Notes: a model not told the origin generated them from the sequence alone. A stretch of DNA of 64,000 bases from Chitinophagaceae bacterium (GCA_016720825.1 JADKJV010000007.1:144911-208910); one strand, 5' to 3'. Positions 8,946 to 19,911 are shown, numbered from the stretch's first letter. Numbers and translations: made by a program.

Positions 8946-11900
8946 ATGAAAAAACTCATTTATATACTCAGTTTTATTTTCACCGGCCTCGTTGCACAGT
9001 CGCAGGTGAATAACTGCTGCCCTGAATTCAGCCTGCAGGATGCTTCCAAGCTCAGAAGCTGTCCCGGCGACAGTACTTGTATGTCCAATCCCGCCAATGG
9101 TGGAAATCCCGTTGGTGGTTCACCGGGTGGCGCATCCATGATAGCCTGTAAAAACAGTTTGCAGACATTTTTTGTAGTGCCCAATCTGCCTGGTTTTACT
9201 TTCAACTGGACGATCATCGGCGGTACGCCCAACACTACTTCAGGTAATCCCGTGATTATCCAGTGGGGCAGCGGCAACCAGGGTTTTATCCAGGTGATTA
9301 TCTCCGATGCATCCGGCCAGTGTCGCGATACAATCCGTCGTAAAGTGTGTTTATTGAATTCACCTGTTGCCGGATTTACTGCAGCATAAGGCACAACCGT
9401 CTGCGCCACACAACCTGTTACATTCACCAGTACTTCCAGTGGCGCTTCAACATATAGCTGGAACTTCGGAGATGGATCAGGAGATAATGTTGCTAACCCC
9501 GGACCACATACTTTCCCCGGCCCCGGTGTGTATACTGTTGTACTGACTGTAACAAATGGTCCCGCAGGTGGATCTAGCAACGGCGTTGCCGACCCATGCG
9601 GTTGTTCAGATACCGCGATGATGGTGATCAATGTGATTGCCGGTACTGGACCCGTGATCACTTCCCCGAATTGTAAAAAGATGTTGTGTCCCGGTGATAC
9701 GGCAACATATTGTGTGAGTCCGGGTTGTGCTCCCTATAACTGGACCGTCAATGGCGGAACCATTCAGGGTTCTTCCACCGGATCATGTATTAAAGTGTTG
9801 TGGAATTCACCACCCTCAACATATCCCTGTTATGTTTCTGTAACAACCGGCTGTTCCGGTTCTTGCAGTAACACGGCCATACTCAATGTACCTGTTCTCT
9901 ATAATAATATTACGATCAACGGGCCCAGTCCTGTTTGCGTGGGAACAACCTCGGTGTACACGTTACCCGTCATGCCCGGTACATTTTATTACTGGACAGT
10001 TACCGGTGCCGGTGGTGGTACGATTGTGGGGGCCGACAGCAACACCGCTTCTGTAACCATTTTATGGAATGGCCCTCCCGGTAACGCCGTCATCAATTGC
10101 AATTACACCAATCCTTATTCCGGATGTAAAGGCAGCAGTTCATTGCCGGTGAAAGTGAGAAGGACATATAAGATCAGCGGACCTTCACCTGCCTGTGTGG
10201 GAACAACAAGTACGTATACCGCTGTTGGTGGTGCACCTTCCAACTGGACGATTACGCCCGGTACCGGTTACACGGCCACTTCACTCAGTAATGTTCCATC
10301 TGTCAGCATTACCTGGACTTCCCCCGGAACGTATGTAGTGAAAGGCATGCCTTTTACGAGTGGGAATTTCTGTAATCCTTCTGATTCAATCATTGTCGTC
10401 GTAAATCCCAAACCTATTCTCGGTCCTATTACAGGTCCATCACCTGTTTGCCCGAATGGATTTTATAATTATGCGGTAACAAGTAATATGACGGGGCCAT
10501 TTACCTGGACAGTCACCGGAGGTTCTGTCATTACTTCCATGGGTACGAACAAAGATTCCGTAGTTATCCAGTGGACAGGTTCCGGTACACATACCATCAA
10601 TGTATCTCAAACAGTGAATGGTTGTGTGGGTACCGCTACGCTCACGGTGGCAAACGTAACGCCGCCGCCGCCGATTACCATTACACCGGCCGGCAGTATT
10701 TGCTCCGGGCAAACAATCACGGCATCTGTTACTGGTCCTTTGCCTCCCGGTGGCTATACCTGGAGCGCCACGCCTGGTGCAGTATTAACAGGCGGACAGG
10801 GAACAAACTCGGCTACGTTTATAATTAACAGCAATGCCACCATCAGCGTCAGCAATTGTGCGGGCACCACGAATACGAATGTAACGATCAACTCGCCTGC
10901 TGTTACCGTTACGCAGGTGGTGAGTGGTTGCGGCGCCACGCTTACCGCGACTGCAGGTGGTACTTCTTATACCTGGTTCCTTAACGGACAACCTGCCGGA
11001 ACGGGTAATCCTTTTGTGGCTACACAAAACGGAAATTATGTTGTTGTTGTTACCTATCCCGGAGGCTGTACTGCGAACAGTTCTATTACGGTTACCGGAA
11101 TAACACCAGTTGTGGCATCCATCACTTCTGTTGGCAGTCTTTGTAATGGCGGCAGCGTTACCCTCGTAGCCGTTTTACAGGGTAATTGCACAGGAGCAAC
11201 GTATACCTGGAGCAACGCACAAACAGGCAACACGATTACGGTAAATACACCAGGATCCTATTCAGTTACTGTTGTGTGCAATGGTTGTACGCTGCATTCA
11301 AATGTGATTAACGTATTGCCCTGTACTTCTGCACCCGGTTGTATCAACGATCTCGTTATCGGACCTCCTTCGAATTGCAATAATCCCGTTGTGCTGACCG
11401 CAACACCGCCTTCCGGTTGCACGCCTGTAAGCACTAACTGGAATTATGGTGATGGATGGAGTAATACAACCGGCACGCATACCTATAACAATGTGGGCTA
11501 CTACACCGTGTTTGCACAAATGAGCTGCACCAACGGCACGACCCATTGCGATACAATGATTGTAACCATCCCCATGGTAGATTCATTCACACACGTGGTG
11601 AACTGTAATGCCACTGGCTGGACAATCAATTTACAGGATGCGAGTATTTATTTGCCCGCCTACGCTGGCTATACCTACAGCTGGTCAACCACCTGCGGAA
11701 CTTTATCGGCCACGAATATTCCCAACCCGGTACTCACGGTTCCGTTTGGTTGTAATCCAATTGTTACACTCACGATTTCTAAAAACGGATGTACGCTGAG
11801 TCATTCTGTGAACTTCAATTTACCCACGACCACTTTCAATATCCTGGGACCGTCCACCGTTTGCAAGGGTGTAACGAATACTTACAACAGCAGTTTTACC

Positions 11901-14708
11901 ACCGGCATCATCAGTTACAACTGGAATTTTGGAGACGCCACTACCGGTGTTACCAATCCAATCCAGCATACGTTTAACGGAACACCCGTTAATCCTACCA
12001 TTACACTTTCCATTAAAGACCAGTTTGGCTGCATATTCACAACCACCAAACCTATTACGGTGATCGTACCACCGGCCCTGAGCATTATTCCTTCTCCTTT
12101 GGTGAAAATTTGTCCGGATTGCGCGCCACCTGATACTTTAACCACAAACCCGGTTGCCGGATTTGCCAGTTACCAGTGGTATCACAATGGCCAGGCCATC
12201 AGCGGTGCCAACAGCTCGAGCTATATTTTATGTACCGGCAATGCATCGGGTACATATTATGTACAGGCCATACATACAGGAACCGGTTGTCCGGTTACAT
12301 CTGATACAGTAACGGTAGTGTATAATCCCAAACCCGTTGCGCAGATCACCGGAAGCTCCACCGCCTGTTTGAGCGGCGGATCAGCGAATATTTACTTAGC
12401 CAATGCCGTGAACGATCCGACCTGCACCTATAACTGGACCGCACAAGGCAATAACACCAGCCTCTCCACCAATTTTGATTTAAACACAACGGTGAATGCA
12501 CTCGGTAATTACAGTTATGTATTAACCGTTACCAGTGCTGATGGCTGCGTGGCCCGTGATACAGTTTGTGTTGTGGTTGGATTAACGCCAACAGTAACGG
12601 TTACCCCTTCATCCGCCGGTGTGCTTTGTGCCGGAACGATACATGGTTTCACCGCAACCGCATTGCCACCCAATCCCAATTATATTTATACCTGGAGCAA
12701 TGGTGCAACCGGAACAACAATGACTACAGCATTAGCCGGCATGTACATGGTTACGGTGACTGATCCTGCCAATGGTTGCTTCGCGATGAGCTTTGCGGGT
12801 GTGATACAACCAAGACCATCCACACGGTTATTCCCCATTGGCTGCGATACTTTGTGTGATACAGATTCAATCATTCCCCCGCTGGCACTCGGACCCGGAC
12901 AGAATTATAATATCTATACCATCCAGTGGTTCCTCAATGGAAATTATGGCACACCGATTTACGTAGGCCCTGTATTAAACCTGCAGGCCACCATGCCGCC
13001 GCTGATTTACGGCATGAACAATATTTCTATTGTAGTTACTTATAATGGCTGCAGCGATACATCAAACACATACAATCTCTTCATCAAAAAATGCGGTGAA
13101 TGCGATTGTAAAGAAAGCCATTGGGGCGATATCATTCTCTCACCCGGAAACAATGTGCCAACGGGCGGCAAGATGAATGTGATTGTTCCCGGCGGACAAC
13201 AATTGTCCTGCAACCACAATTATACCCTGGATTGCAATAAACCGTATACTATCACTGCGGCTTATCATTGCAAAGATTCTGTAAGCTGTCCGCCTAAAGT
13301 GACCTATGCATTACAGCCGCCTTCGGGTCCTGTGATTACCGGCAACGCACCGTTTACGTTCACTACACCCAATTCATCCGGCGTGTACACACTCACGCTC
13401 TATGGCTGGTGCGGTGGCAAGATCTGCGACAGCTGTGTGATCGACCTCACCGTGAAATGTGAACCCGATTGTGATTGCAAAGGCAGTAAATGGAATGACA
13501 TTACTATCACCCAGCCCACCAACAATCCCACAGAAGCCAAAGCCGTGATTGGCACCGGCGGAACGGGTATTGGAAAACTGAATTGTGGTAAGACCTATGA
13601 TCTCAAATGCAAGACTTTCTATTCGGTAAATGCAGGTTATACTTGTCCGCAGCCAAATTGCCCCGGTCACGTGGAATATGTTTTCTCCGGTCCCGCAGGC
13701 ACCACCACCGGCACCATGCCTTTGAATTTCTCTTTAAGCATGACGGGCACTTATACCTTAACGCTCTATGGTTATTGCGGCACGAAGAAATGCGACAGCT
13801 GCGTGGTGAAATTCAAAACCGATTGCCCGGTTGATTCCAGCTGCTGTAAGTATAATATTTCCGTGAGTAACCCGGTTACCACACTCACTACACTGAGTGC
13901 GCCGCCGGCAACTGTAGTGAATGCCTTATTTAATATCAGCGGACCTCCCGGTAATTTATTCACCCAGATCCGTGCGGAAATAACTGATTACACCATTTCC
14001 AGCAATTACAATAATGAATGCCTGAACTGCAAAACATTCCCTTATGCCTGGGCAAGTATGTACCAGCCCGGTAATGCGGGCAGCGTCCAGCCGCAGATTA
14101 CGATGTTTGGCAGTACGGTCACCGCATTCAATCCTTCCGGCGCGGGTATGTACCAGAACCCGCGGGAAGTAACATGGACCAGCGCTTCGCCATTTGCGTT
14201 GCCGCCTTCGCTGAACCTGTCGTTCCTGTTACCATCCGCATCAATCATTGATTGCTGCGAGCTGACCGCTAAGATTTGTGTGAAGTTTACGTTCCGTGAT
14301 AAAGACTGCCGTGAATGTGTGGCGCTGGTTTGTTTCACCGTCATCATTAAACCCGGCGGTGGTGGTCACGACCAGGCCTGCAATTGTTCTTTCAAACCCG
14401 TATTCAGTTACGAGGGTGGCAGCAAGGCTGTGGCCTGCGGACAAAGCCTCACGCTCTTTGCGGGCAATATCCCTGTAAATCTCAATCCCGGTTTCAGCTG
14501 CAAGGATGCAACAGGGAAAGATTGTCCGGGATCCTCTTTTACTGTCACCGTTAAGAAACCAGATAACACCACGCAGGTATTAACCGGCCCGAATTATCCG
14601 TACACGTTCTCCCTGGCGCAGACGGGCACGTTTGTGTACACGGTTACCGGTAACTGCGGCGGTAAAAAATGTGATTGTTCATTTAATGTTGTTATCCCCA
14701 AAAACTAA
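8946..14708 (+). pseudogene. Giant PKD/SprB-like cysteine-rich surface protein, interrupted by one in-frame stop
   Basis: The frame starting at 8946 (signal peptide MKKLIYILSFIFTGLVAQSQ) meets TAA at 9387-9389 and then continues in the same frame, without any stop, to 14708; the reconstructed product is 1920 residues. Sense on both sides is coherent: a PKD domain (TYSWNFGDGSG) starts just after the stop. The body consists of about a dozen Ig/PKD-like domains introduced by phrases such as GPSPVCVGTTSVYT. The last 550 residues contain three related cysteine modules (opening CDCK or CNCS and closing YG-CG-K-CDSCV) and one double-cysteine module like that at the end of the preceding gene. A point substitution or base-call error explains the stop; alternatively the gene is truly truncated. 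It is the second gene of the surface operon. Confidence 0.82.
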
Positions 14709-14717
14709 CCACCATTT

Positions 14718-16436
14718 ATGCGGAAACAAAAACTAATTGTATTGCTGGCCATCGCGCTCTCATTGCAGGCAGGCGCCCAAAAGCCGGCCTTCAGCATCAG
14801 CGGTATGGCGGGCGTGAGTTATGAGAATTACGGACTCAGCCGCAAACCAACCGGCTGGACCGGCTTCACGCCCCGCAAGCCCTGGAACCAGGTGCGGTTC
14901 AATTTCACACCCACGATGCAGTTCGGGAAAGATTTCTCGCTGCCTTTCAATTTCAACTTCGCGATGAAGCCCACCAATTTTGCAGGGCCTTATACCGGAT
15001 TGCAGAAACAAAGTTTCGGTCAGTTCATCACCAACCCGATGAACAGTTTTGGATTAAACCCCAAATACAAGTGGGCTGAATTGCAACTGGGCACGCAGTA
15101 TCTCAACTATTCCAACCTCAGCACCGGCGATATTGGTGTATTCGGTGCGGGTTTTGATCTCCGCCCCGGCGCTTATGTCATTAAATTCTTCACCGGCGTA
15201 TCCCAGCAAGGGGTGAACTTCTTTACCGGTCCGCCAACCACCAACGGTGCCTATAAAAGAAGCAACTGGATGTTTTCCCTTGGCCGCGCCAAAGAAGGCA
15301 AGTATGAACTCGCGCTGAATTTTGTTAAAGCCAAGGATGATACCACCACATTAGTCGCACCCGTATCCGGTATCAAACCCCAGGAAGGTTTTACAATGAG
15401 CATCGTCAGCAAGGCCTGGTTCAAAGGCGGCTGGTATTATTCTGCGGAAGCGGCACAGTCTATTTATACAAAAGATTTATTACTGCCCCTTGACAGCGCA
15501 AAAGCGTCTTTCAAACCTTTTATAGACGGACACGCGTCTACCGTGAAAGATGTAGCGGCCGATGCTGCATTCGGACGGAAATCAAAAAACTTTGATCTCG
15601 GTTTGCGGTTAAAATACCTCGGCGCCGGTTTCCAGACGCCCGGTTATCCGTTTATGTTACCTGATCGCTTTGATTATATGCTCACCACCCGCATCAATGC
15701 GTGGAAGAGCAAGGAAGGGTCTTATAAAATGAATATCGTGGCTTCGGGTGGCCAGCGGGTGAATAACGTGAGCAATACCACCCTTCGCGCGAAACAATTT
15801 ATCGGTAACCTCAATTGGTTTACGCAATTCAATGACCACTGGAACCTCAACATCAGTTTCAACAACTTCGGATTCCAGGCGCCGGGTGGTATCAATCCGT
15901 ATGGCATTCGTAATGTGAGTACCGACCTGGGCATTAATCCCACGTGGACCTGGAGTAATGAAAAGATGGTCAACCTTCTCAGCCTGAACTATACATACAG
16001 TAAATATGATGAACGCGATGTGTTCACCGGTCTTGTTACGTCCAACAACACGCACACCGGTTTACTGAGCTATGTGCCCACATTCCTGAAGAGCGGCATC
16101 TCACCTGATTTCAGCCTGATGTATTTCCTCAATAAACTCCCGGGTTTCAAAACCACACTCATTACCTTCAGCAGTGGCGTGGCTTTCCCGGCGTTGAAAA
16201 AGAAAATGAACCTGCGCATACAGGGTCAGTACACTTATTCTAAGAACAACAGTTTTACTGGGAATAATAACCTGATTGGTTCGCTTAACAGCGACTGGAA
16301 GCTGAATAAAAAACTCACGTGGACCACATTCATCAGCACCAACCAGTTCCATTACGGCAATGAGATCACACCGAACAATGCCCGTTACCTTGAATCAACA
16401 ATCCGTACCGGTTTTCAATACAAATTTGGAAAATAA
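14718..16436 (+). CDS. Outer-membrane beta-barrel protein
   Basis: A signal peptide is present (MRKQKLIVLLAIALSLQAGAQ). The 572-residue product is dominated by alternating, aromatic-rich amphipathic strands (for example WNLNISFNNFGFQ and MVNLLSLNYTYSKY) and ends with the strand TGFQYKFGK, where an aromatic residue three from the end is like the terminal signal used by the Bam machinery. There is no TonB plug or carboxypeptidase-like domain, so it is not SusC-like. It starts nine bases after the giant surface protein and ten bases before the Fn3-like gene. It probably serves as the membrane anchor or export pore for the cysteine-rich surface proteins; that role is inferred from the operon only. 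Confidence 0.82.
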   Translation: MRKQKLIVLLAIALSLQAGAQKPAFSISGMAGVSYENYGLSRKPTGWTGFTPRKPWNQVRFNFTPTMQFGKDFSLPFNFNFAMKPTNFAGPYTGLQKQSFGQFITNPMNSFGLNPKYKWAELQLGTQYLNYSNLSTGDIGVFGAGFDLRPGAYVIKFFTGVSQQGVNFFTGPPTTNGAYKRSNWMFSLGRAKEGKYELALNFVKAKDDTTTLVAPVSGIKPQEGFTMSIVSKAWFKGGWYYSAEAAQSIYTKDLLLPLDSAKASFKPFIDGHASTVKDVAADAAFGRKSKNFDLGLRLKYLGAGFQTPGYPFMLPDRFDYMLTTRINAWKSKEGSYKMNIVASGGQRVNNVSNTTLRAKQFIGNLNWFTQFNDHWNLNISFNNFGFQAPGGINPYGIRNVSTDLGINPTWTWSNEKMVNLLSLNYTYSKYDERDVFTGLVTSNNTHTGLLSYVPTFLKSGISPDFSLMYFLNKLPGFKTTLITFSSGVAFPALKKKMNLRIQGQYTYSKNNSFTGNNNLIGSLNSDWKLNKKLTWTTFISTNQFHYGNEITPNNARYLESTIRTGFQYKFGK

Positions 16437-16446
16437 ACCAGCAAAC

Positions 16447-17397
16447 ATGAAACGCATTTATATTATACTCGCTTTACTGATCACCACTTTCAGCGGTTAT
16501 GCGCAATACACCACCAACCTGGTCATTGCACCCAATCCGCCCGGTTCGCTGATTGAATGGGATTCGAAAGTCCTTACGTTTATTATCATTAACCAGTCGG
16601 GCGCCCCGGGCCGTCCCGCAATTTTGAAAACAGAAATTAAAACACTCGATGGCGCGAACGTAGCCACCACCAACCTGGCCAAAGCCCGGATCATCAGTTT
16701 TGGTGTGGGCTCAACCGTATTCGGTCCCGGTGATGTATTGCCCCTTGAACAAATGGTGTTCACGGGCAAATACAAAACCACGCTCGATCGCACGGGTAAA
16801 CTGCCGGCAGATAATTACCAGCTTTGTGTGCAACTGGTAACACCCAATGACTACCAGCCGCTGAGTGAATCCAAATGCAGGAACTTCAACCTCGCCGCTT
16901 ACCAGTTACCAATTCCCACCAGTCCGCTGAACGAATCCATTGTTGCATTAGATAAAGTCAGAACCACCGTCACTTTCCGCTGGACGCCCGTAACACCGCG
17001 TCCCGCCCAGGAGCTTGTATACCGCATCCGCGTGTTTGAAGTATTGAGAAACCAGACGCCCGTGCAGGCCATGCGCAGTAACCAGCCGGTGTTAGACAGG
17101 GATATCAATTCCACCACGCAATATATATGGCAACACCAGTTGCCTTTACAGTTTTGTTCTGCAGATGATGTGGCGGAAGCCGACAGTTTACAGAAAGGCG
17201 GTAACGATTACGCACTCGTAAACGGTCTAACGGCTTATACATTTGTGTGGACCATTCAGACACTCGACCGCAACGGGCATGCGTTCGGGGATGGGAATAT
17301 TAATCATGATGGGATTTCGGAGCCGGTGGTTTTTTCGGTTGACCGGCGACCCATAGGAGCGAAGCCAGCCTTCGGCTTAATTTATCAAAGCAGATAA
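16447..17397 (+). CDS. Secreted Fn3-like protein related to the 5767 repeat protein
   Basis: I chose the ATG at 16447 because it gives a good signal peptide (MKRIYIILALLITTFSGYAQ) and avoids overlap with the barrel gene. The mature protein has an N-terminal unique domain (about 21-155) and one Fn3-like module (about 155-310). The module shares FRWTPV, the P-P-Y-R spacing and the phrase AMRSNQP with the five modules of the protein at 5767. The same three-part design (N-terminal domain plus module) suggests the two are paralogues. The last residues (from about 17345) are encoded by the beginning of an intergenic inverted-repeat element, so the original 3' end may have been replaced. It is the last gene of the operon. 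Confidence 0.8.
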   Translation: MKRIYIILALLITTFSGYAQYTTNLVIAPNPPGSLIEWDSKVLTFIIINQSGAPGRPAILKTEIKTLDGANVATTNLAKARIISFGVGSTVFGPGDVLPLEQMVFTGKYKTTLDRTGKLPADNYQLCVQLVTPNDYQPLSESKCRNFNLAAYQLPIPTSPLNESIVALDKVRTTVTFRWTPVTPRPAQELVYRIRVFEVLRNQTPVQAMRSNQPVLDRDINSTTQYIWQHQLPLQFCSADDVAEADSLQKGGNDYALVNGLTAYTFVWTIQTLDRNGHAFGDGNINHDGISEPVVFSVDRRPIGAKPAFGLIYQSR

Positions 17398-17526
17398 ACT
17401 CCTAAAGAAGGCTCAGTCTGGCTTCTCTACCCGATATAACGCACGTTTCCCGGTTGAGCAGTCGTGCTGAGCCTTCTTTAAGACTTTTTCTTCTTTCAGA
17501 ACACCAAGCCGAAGCGCGACTGCGAC
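17364..17526. repeat. Inverted-repeat intergenic element, copy A
   Basis: The element has two half-units of about 60 bp in opposite orientation. The left half holds CAGCCTTCGGCTT and AAAGAAGGCTCAG; the right half holds CTGAGCCTTCTTT and AAGCCGAAGCGCGAC. AAAGAAGGCTCAG (17404) and CTGAGCCTTCTTT (17467) are exact reverse complements. Copies B (18599) and C (20587) have the same order. The pairing of REP-like units in inverse orientation is like a REPIN. It covers the end of the gene stopping at 17397 and nearly all of the gap before the next gene. Confidence 0.8.
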
Positions 17527-17532
17527 AAAATA

Positions 17533-18561
17533 TTATTCTTTTTTCATCAATTCGCCATTCTCCACCTTCATCACAAAATAAGGATTCGCCTGCTCCACCC
17601 TTTTTATCACCACCAGGAACGGCTTATCAAATACCATATGTTTCAACGGATGATCATCGGGTATTCTCGCCCCAGCAGAATCTACCTCAATCACGGCTTC
17701 GCTTTCGACCACTGCTCCGTTCTCGTCTAATATTAACGCCGTGCGCTGCCAGGCTGTTTGTATAAACCGCTGCGCATTATCTGCTGTTGCAAAATTCTCT
17801 CCCTCGAGTTTTTTGTAATTGGATTCAATATTAAATTTAAAAGCAGGAATAGAAAACAAATCATCATGCCCGAACTGGTATTTCCATTGCTGGTCCGGGT
17901 TGGCTTTTTCTTTTTTTCCCTGCTGAATCCAGGCATCCGTCATCCGCAGCCCGTCTGCGAGTGCTGTGTGGTACTCATCTAATCCTTTTGCCAGGATGAT
18001 TTCGTGTTGTTTGTCTTTCGGATGCAGCTTCAAAACAAAATGATCATTGTCTTTATAATACATGATCTCCGCATTACGCGCCACATCCTCATCATAATAA
18101 TACATGCCGAAGGCCTGCACCTGTGCATCACCAAACGCCATGGGCGATTCTGCGGCCTGCATCTTCACTTCAAAAGGCAGTGTTTTATTGAAAAATGCTT
18201 TGGCGATGATCGCTCTTCCTTCTATCGCGCCGGTCACTTCATACTCTGAATCCATCAGCGCCCGCTGGTGCGATGTGGATGCATTCAGCAGCAGGAAGTC
18301 AAAGCTGCTGTTGCTGTCAATCACCACCTGCGATTTCATCAGATCCCTCACCTTATCCCAGGCAAACAACAGGGTGGGTGCGTACACAACGTTTTTGCCG
18401 GTGGTCAGCGGGTTCTCCAGCGTGGCGGCAAATTCGGTTTGCTTAAGAGAATCCAGTTTGGTAACGGCGGGGAGGTCAGACCATTTTTTTTCCGGAGCCG
18501 GTTCTTTTTTGGAAGACTGGCAGGAAAATAATACCAGGGCGAGGAGGATGAATTTGTTCAT
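17533..18561 (-). CDS. Lipoprotein with distant serpin-like features
   Basis: A lipoprotein signal is present (MNKFILLALVLFSC, Cys14 lipidated, then a Ser/Lys/Pro linker). The 342-residue product has features in the order found in serpins: NVVYAPTLLFAW near the N-terminus, a hinge-like stretch ALILDENGAVVESEAVIEV near residue 275, and near the C-terminus a phrase FDKPFLVVIKR followed by PYFVMKVEN, where serpins have a conserved breach strand. The segment corresponding to the reactive-centre loop is short and polar. If it is a serpin it would be a periplasmic or surface protease inhibitor; a degenerate, non-inhibitory member is also possible. The similarity is my reading of motifs and needs a profile search. 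The gene stands alone between two repeat elements. Confidence 0.6.
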   Translation of the reverse strand: MNKFILLALVLFSCQSSKKEPAPEKKWSDLPAVTKLDSLKQTEFAATLENPLTTGKNVVYAPTLLFAWDKVRDLMKSQVVIDSNSSFDFLLLNASTSHQRALMDSEYEVTGAIEGRAIIAKAFFNKTLPFEVKMQAAESPMAFGDAQVQAFGMYYYDEDVARNAEIMYYKDNDHFVLKLHPKDKQHEIILAKGLDEYHTALADGLRMTDAWIQQGKKEKANPDQQWKYQFGHDDLFSIPAFKFNIESNYKKLEGENFATADNAQRFIQTAWQRTALILDENGAVVESEAVIEVDSAGARIPDDHPLKHMVFDKPFLVVIKRVEQANPYFVMKVENGELMKKE

Positions 18562-18598
18562 GATTAAAAATAATACATAACCACAAAGTACACAAAGC

Positions 18599-18763
18599 AG
18601 GTCAGCCTTCGGCTTGCAGTATTAAAGAAGGACGATAACTTAACCCGGCTCAGTCTGACCTGCCCATAACTATTCAACGCCCCTTTATCGCTTTAGCAGT
18701 CGTGCTGAGCCTCCTTTGGGACTTTTTCTTCTTTCAGAACACCAAGCCGAAGCGCGACTGCTG
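18599..18763. repeat. Inverted-repeat intergenic element, copy B
   Basis: Same architecture as copy A. The left unit is bounded by AGGTCAG and CTGACCT (exact reverse complements), the right unit by GCAGTCG and CGACTGC. The right unit is, in reverse complement, recognisably the same sequence as the left (CTTCGGCTTG, AAAGAAGG and GGCTCAG in the same order). An open frame runs from this element into the adenylate cyclase gene, but it is a by-product of the repeat. Confidence 0.8.
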
Positions 18764-18785
18764 TATTTTTGTCCAAACTCCCCTC

Positions 18786-19907
18786 ATGCCCCACCTCACC
18801 TACACCCAACGCGCGCGCCGCTTCACCATCCGTTTTCCCTTTCTATCCGTTGTGTTATCCCAGGTGGGTTTCTGGATCCTGGCCAATCTCGTACTCGCGT
18901 GTATCCTTTATTTATTATATGCCTCCGTCAACGAAAACACCAAATTGGTAATTGCCCCGGAGCTTGGCCCCAACCTGGTGGTTGGTTTTATACTCGGGTT
19001 GTTGTACGGAACCGTGCAGGGCATCACCGATTACCTGCTTGATAAACAGTTCTTCCGCCGCCGGAGCCTCGGCATCACCTTTATACTAAAAGTGGGTATT
19101 TCCCTGCTTACGCTCGGGTTCCTGTTCAGCCTCGTCCGTTTTGTTTTGTTTGATCAGGTAATCCTGCCCATGATGTTTAAGGGTCAATCACCCATGAACG
19201 ACCGTTCCTGGATGCTTACCTTTTATATTTTCCTGCTTTGGTATTTCTGCATGACGCTCGTGATCACCTTTATTATCCAGGTTAATAAAAAATATGGCCC
19301 CGGTGTGCTGGTACCATTATTATTAGGCCAATACCGAAAACCCCGCGAAGAAGAAAGGATTTTTATGTTCATGGACCTGCAATCGTCCACCACCATTGCT
19401 GAAGAGCTTGGTCATATTAAATACAGCAGTTTCATCCGCGACAGTTTTATGGACATCAACCAGGTCATCTCTGCCTGGCAAGCTGAGATCTACCAGTATG
19501 TAGGTGATGAAATCGTTCTCAGCTGGCGTATTTCCGAGGGCATGAATAACCTCGCCTGCATCCGCTTTTATTTTGCATGCAGAGAGCAATTCCAGAAACG
19601 AAAGGATTACTATATGAAGCAGTATGGCCGCGTTCCTTTTTTCAAAGCTGGTTTACACATGGGCAAAATCACCGCTGTTGAAATCGGCGAGGTAAAACGC
19701 GACATCGCCTTCCACGGCGACACCATCAACACGGCTGCGCGCATCCAGGGGCTTTGCAATACATACAGCAAAAGCTTGCTGATCAGCCGTCAGTTTGCTG
19801 ATCATGGAGAATTCAACCAGCGATTTAAATCTGAATCATTGGGGGAAGTGATGCTAAAAGGGAAACAGCAGGCGGTGGAAATATTGAGCGTGGAGGGGGT
19901 GGTTTAA
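18786..19907 (+). CDS. Membrane-bound class III adenylate/guanylate cyclase
   Basis: I placed the start at the ATG at 18786 because codons upstream belong to the intergenic repeat. Four transmembrane helices are visible at about residues 22-45, 63-80, 97-121 and 143-165. The cyclase domain spans about 192-370. The two metal-binding aspartates are Asp197 (in MFMDLQSST) and Asp241 (in YVGDEIVLSW), and the transition-state region reads HGDTINTAARIQ. All catalytic signatures are present, so it should be active. The substrate-specifying positions cannot be judged with certainty by eye; ATP is likely. The four-helix membrane anchor without a HAMP domain suggests sensing through the membrane segment itself. 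No cyclic-nucleotide effector gene is nearby. Confidence 0.9.
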   Translation: MPHLTYTQRARRFTIRFPFLSVVLSQVGFWILANLVLACILYLLYASVNENTKLVIAPELGPNLVVGFILGLLYGTVQGITDYLLDKQFFRRRSLGITFILKVGISLLTLGFLFSLVRFVLFDQVILPMMFKGQSPMNDRSWMLTFYIFLLWYFCMTLVITFIIQVNKKYGPGVLVPLLLGQYRKPREEERIFMFMDLQSSTTIAEELGHIKYSSFIRDSFMDINQVISAWQAEIYQYVGDEIVLSWRISEGMNNLACIRFYFACREQFQKRKDYYMKQYGRVPFFKAGLHMGKITAVEIGEVKRDIAFHGDTINTAARIQGLCNTYSKSLLISRQFADHGEFNQRFKSESLGEVMLKGKQQAVEILSVEGVV

Positions 19908-19911
19908 AATA

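Noticed and set aside
18702..18785. 28-residue N-terminal extension of the adenylate cyclase
   Set aside because: The extension is encoded by the right half of the intergenic inverted repeat (copy B), so the ATG at 18786 is preferred.
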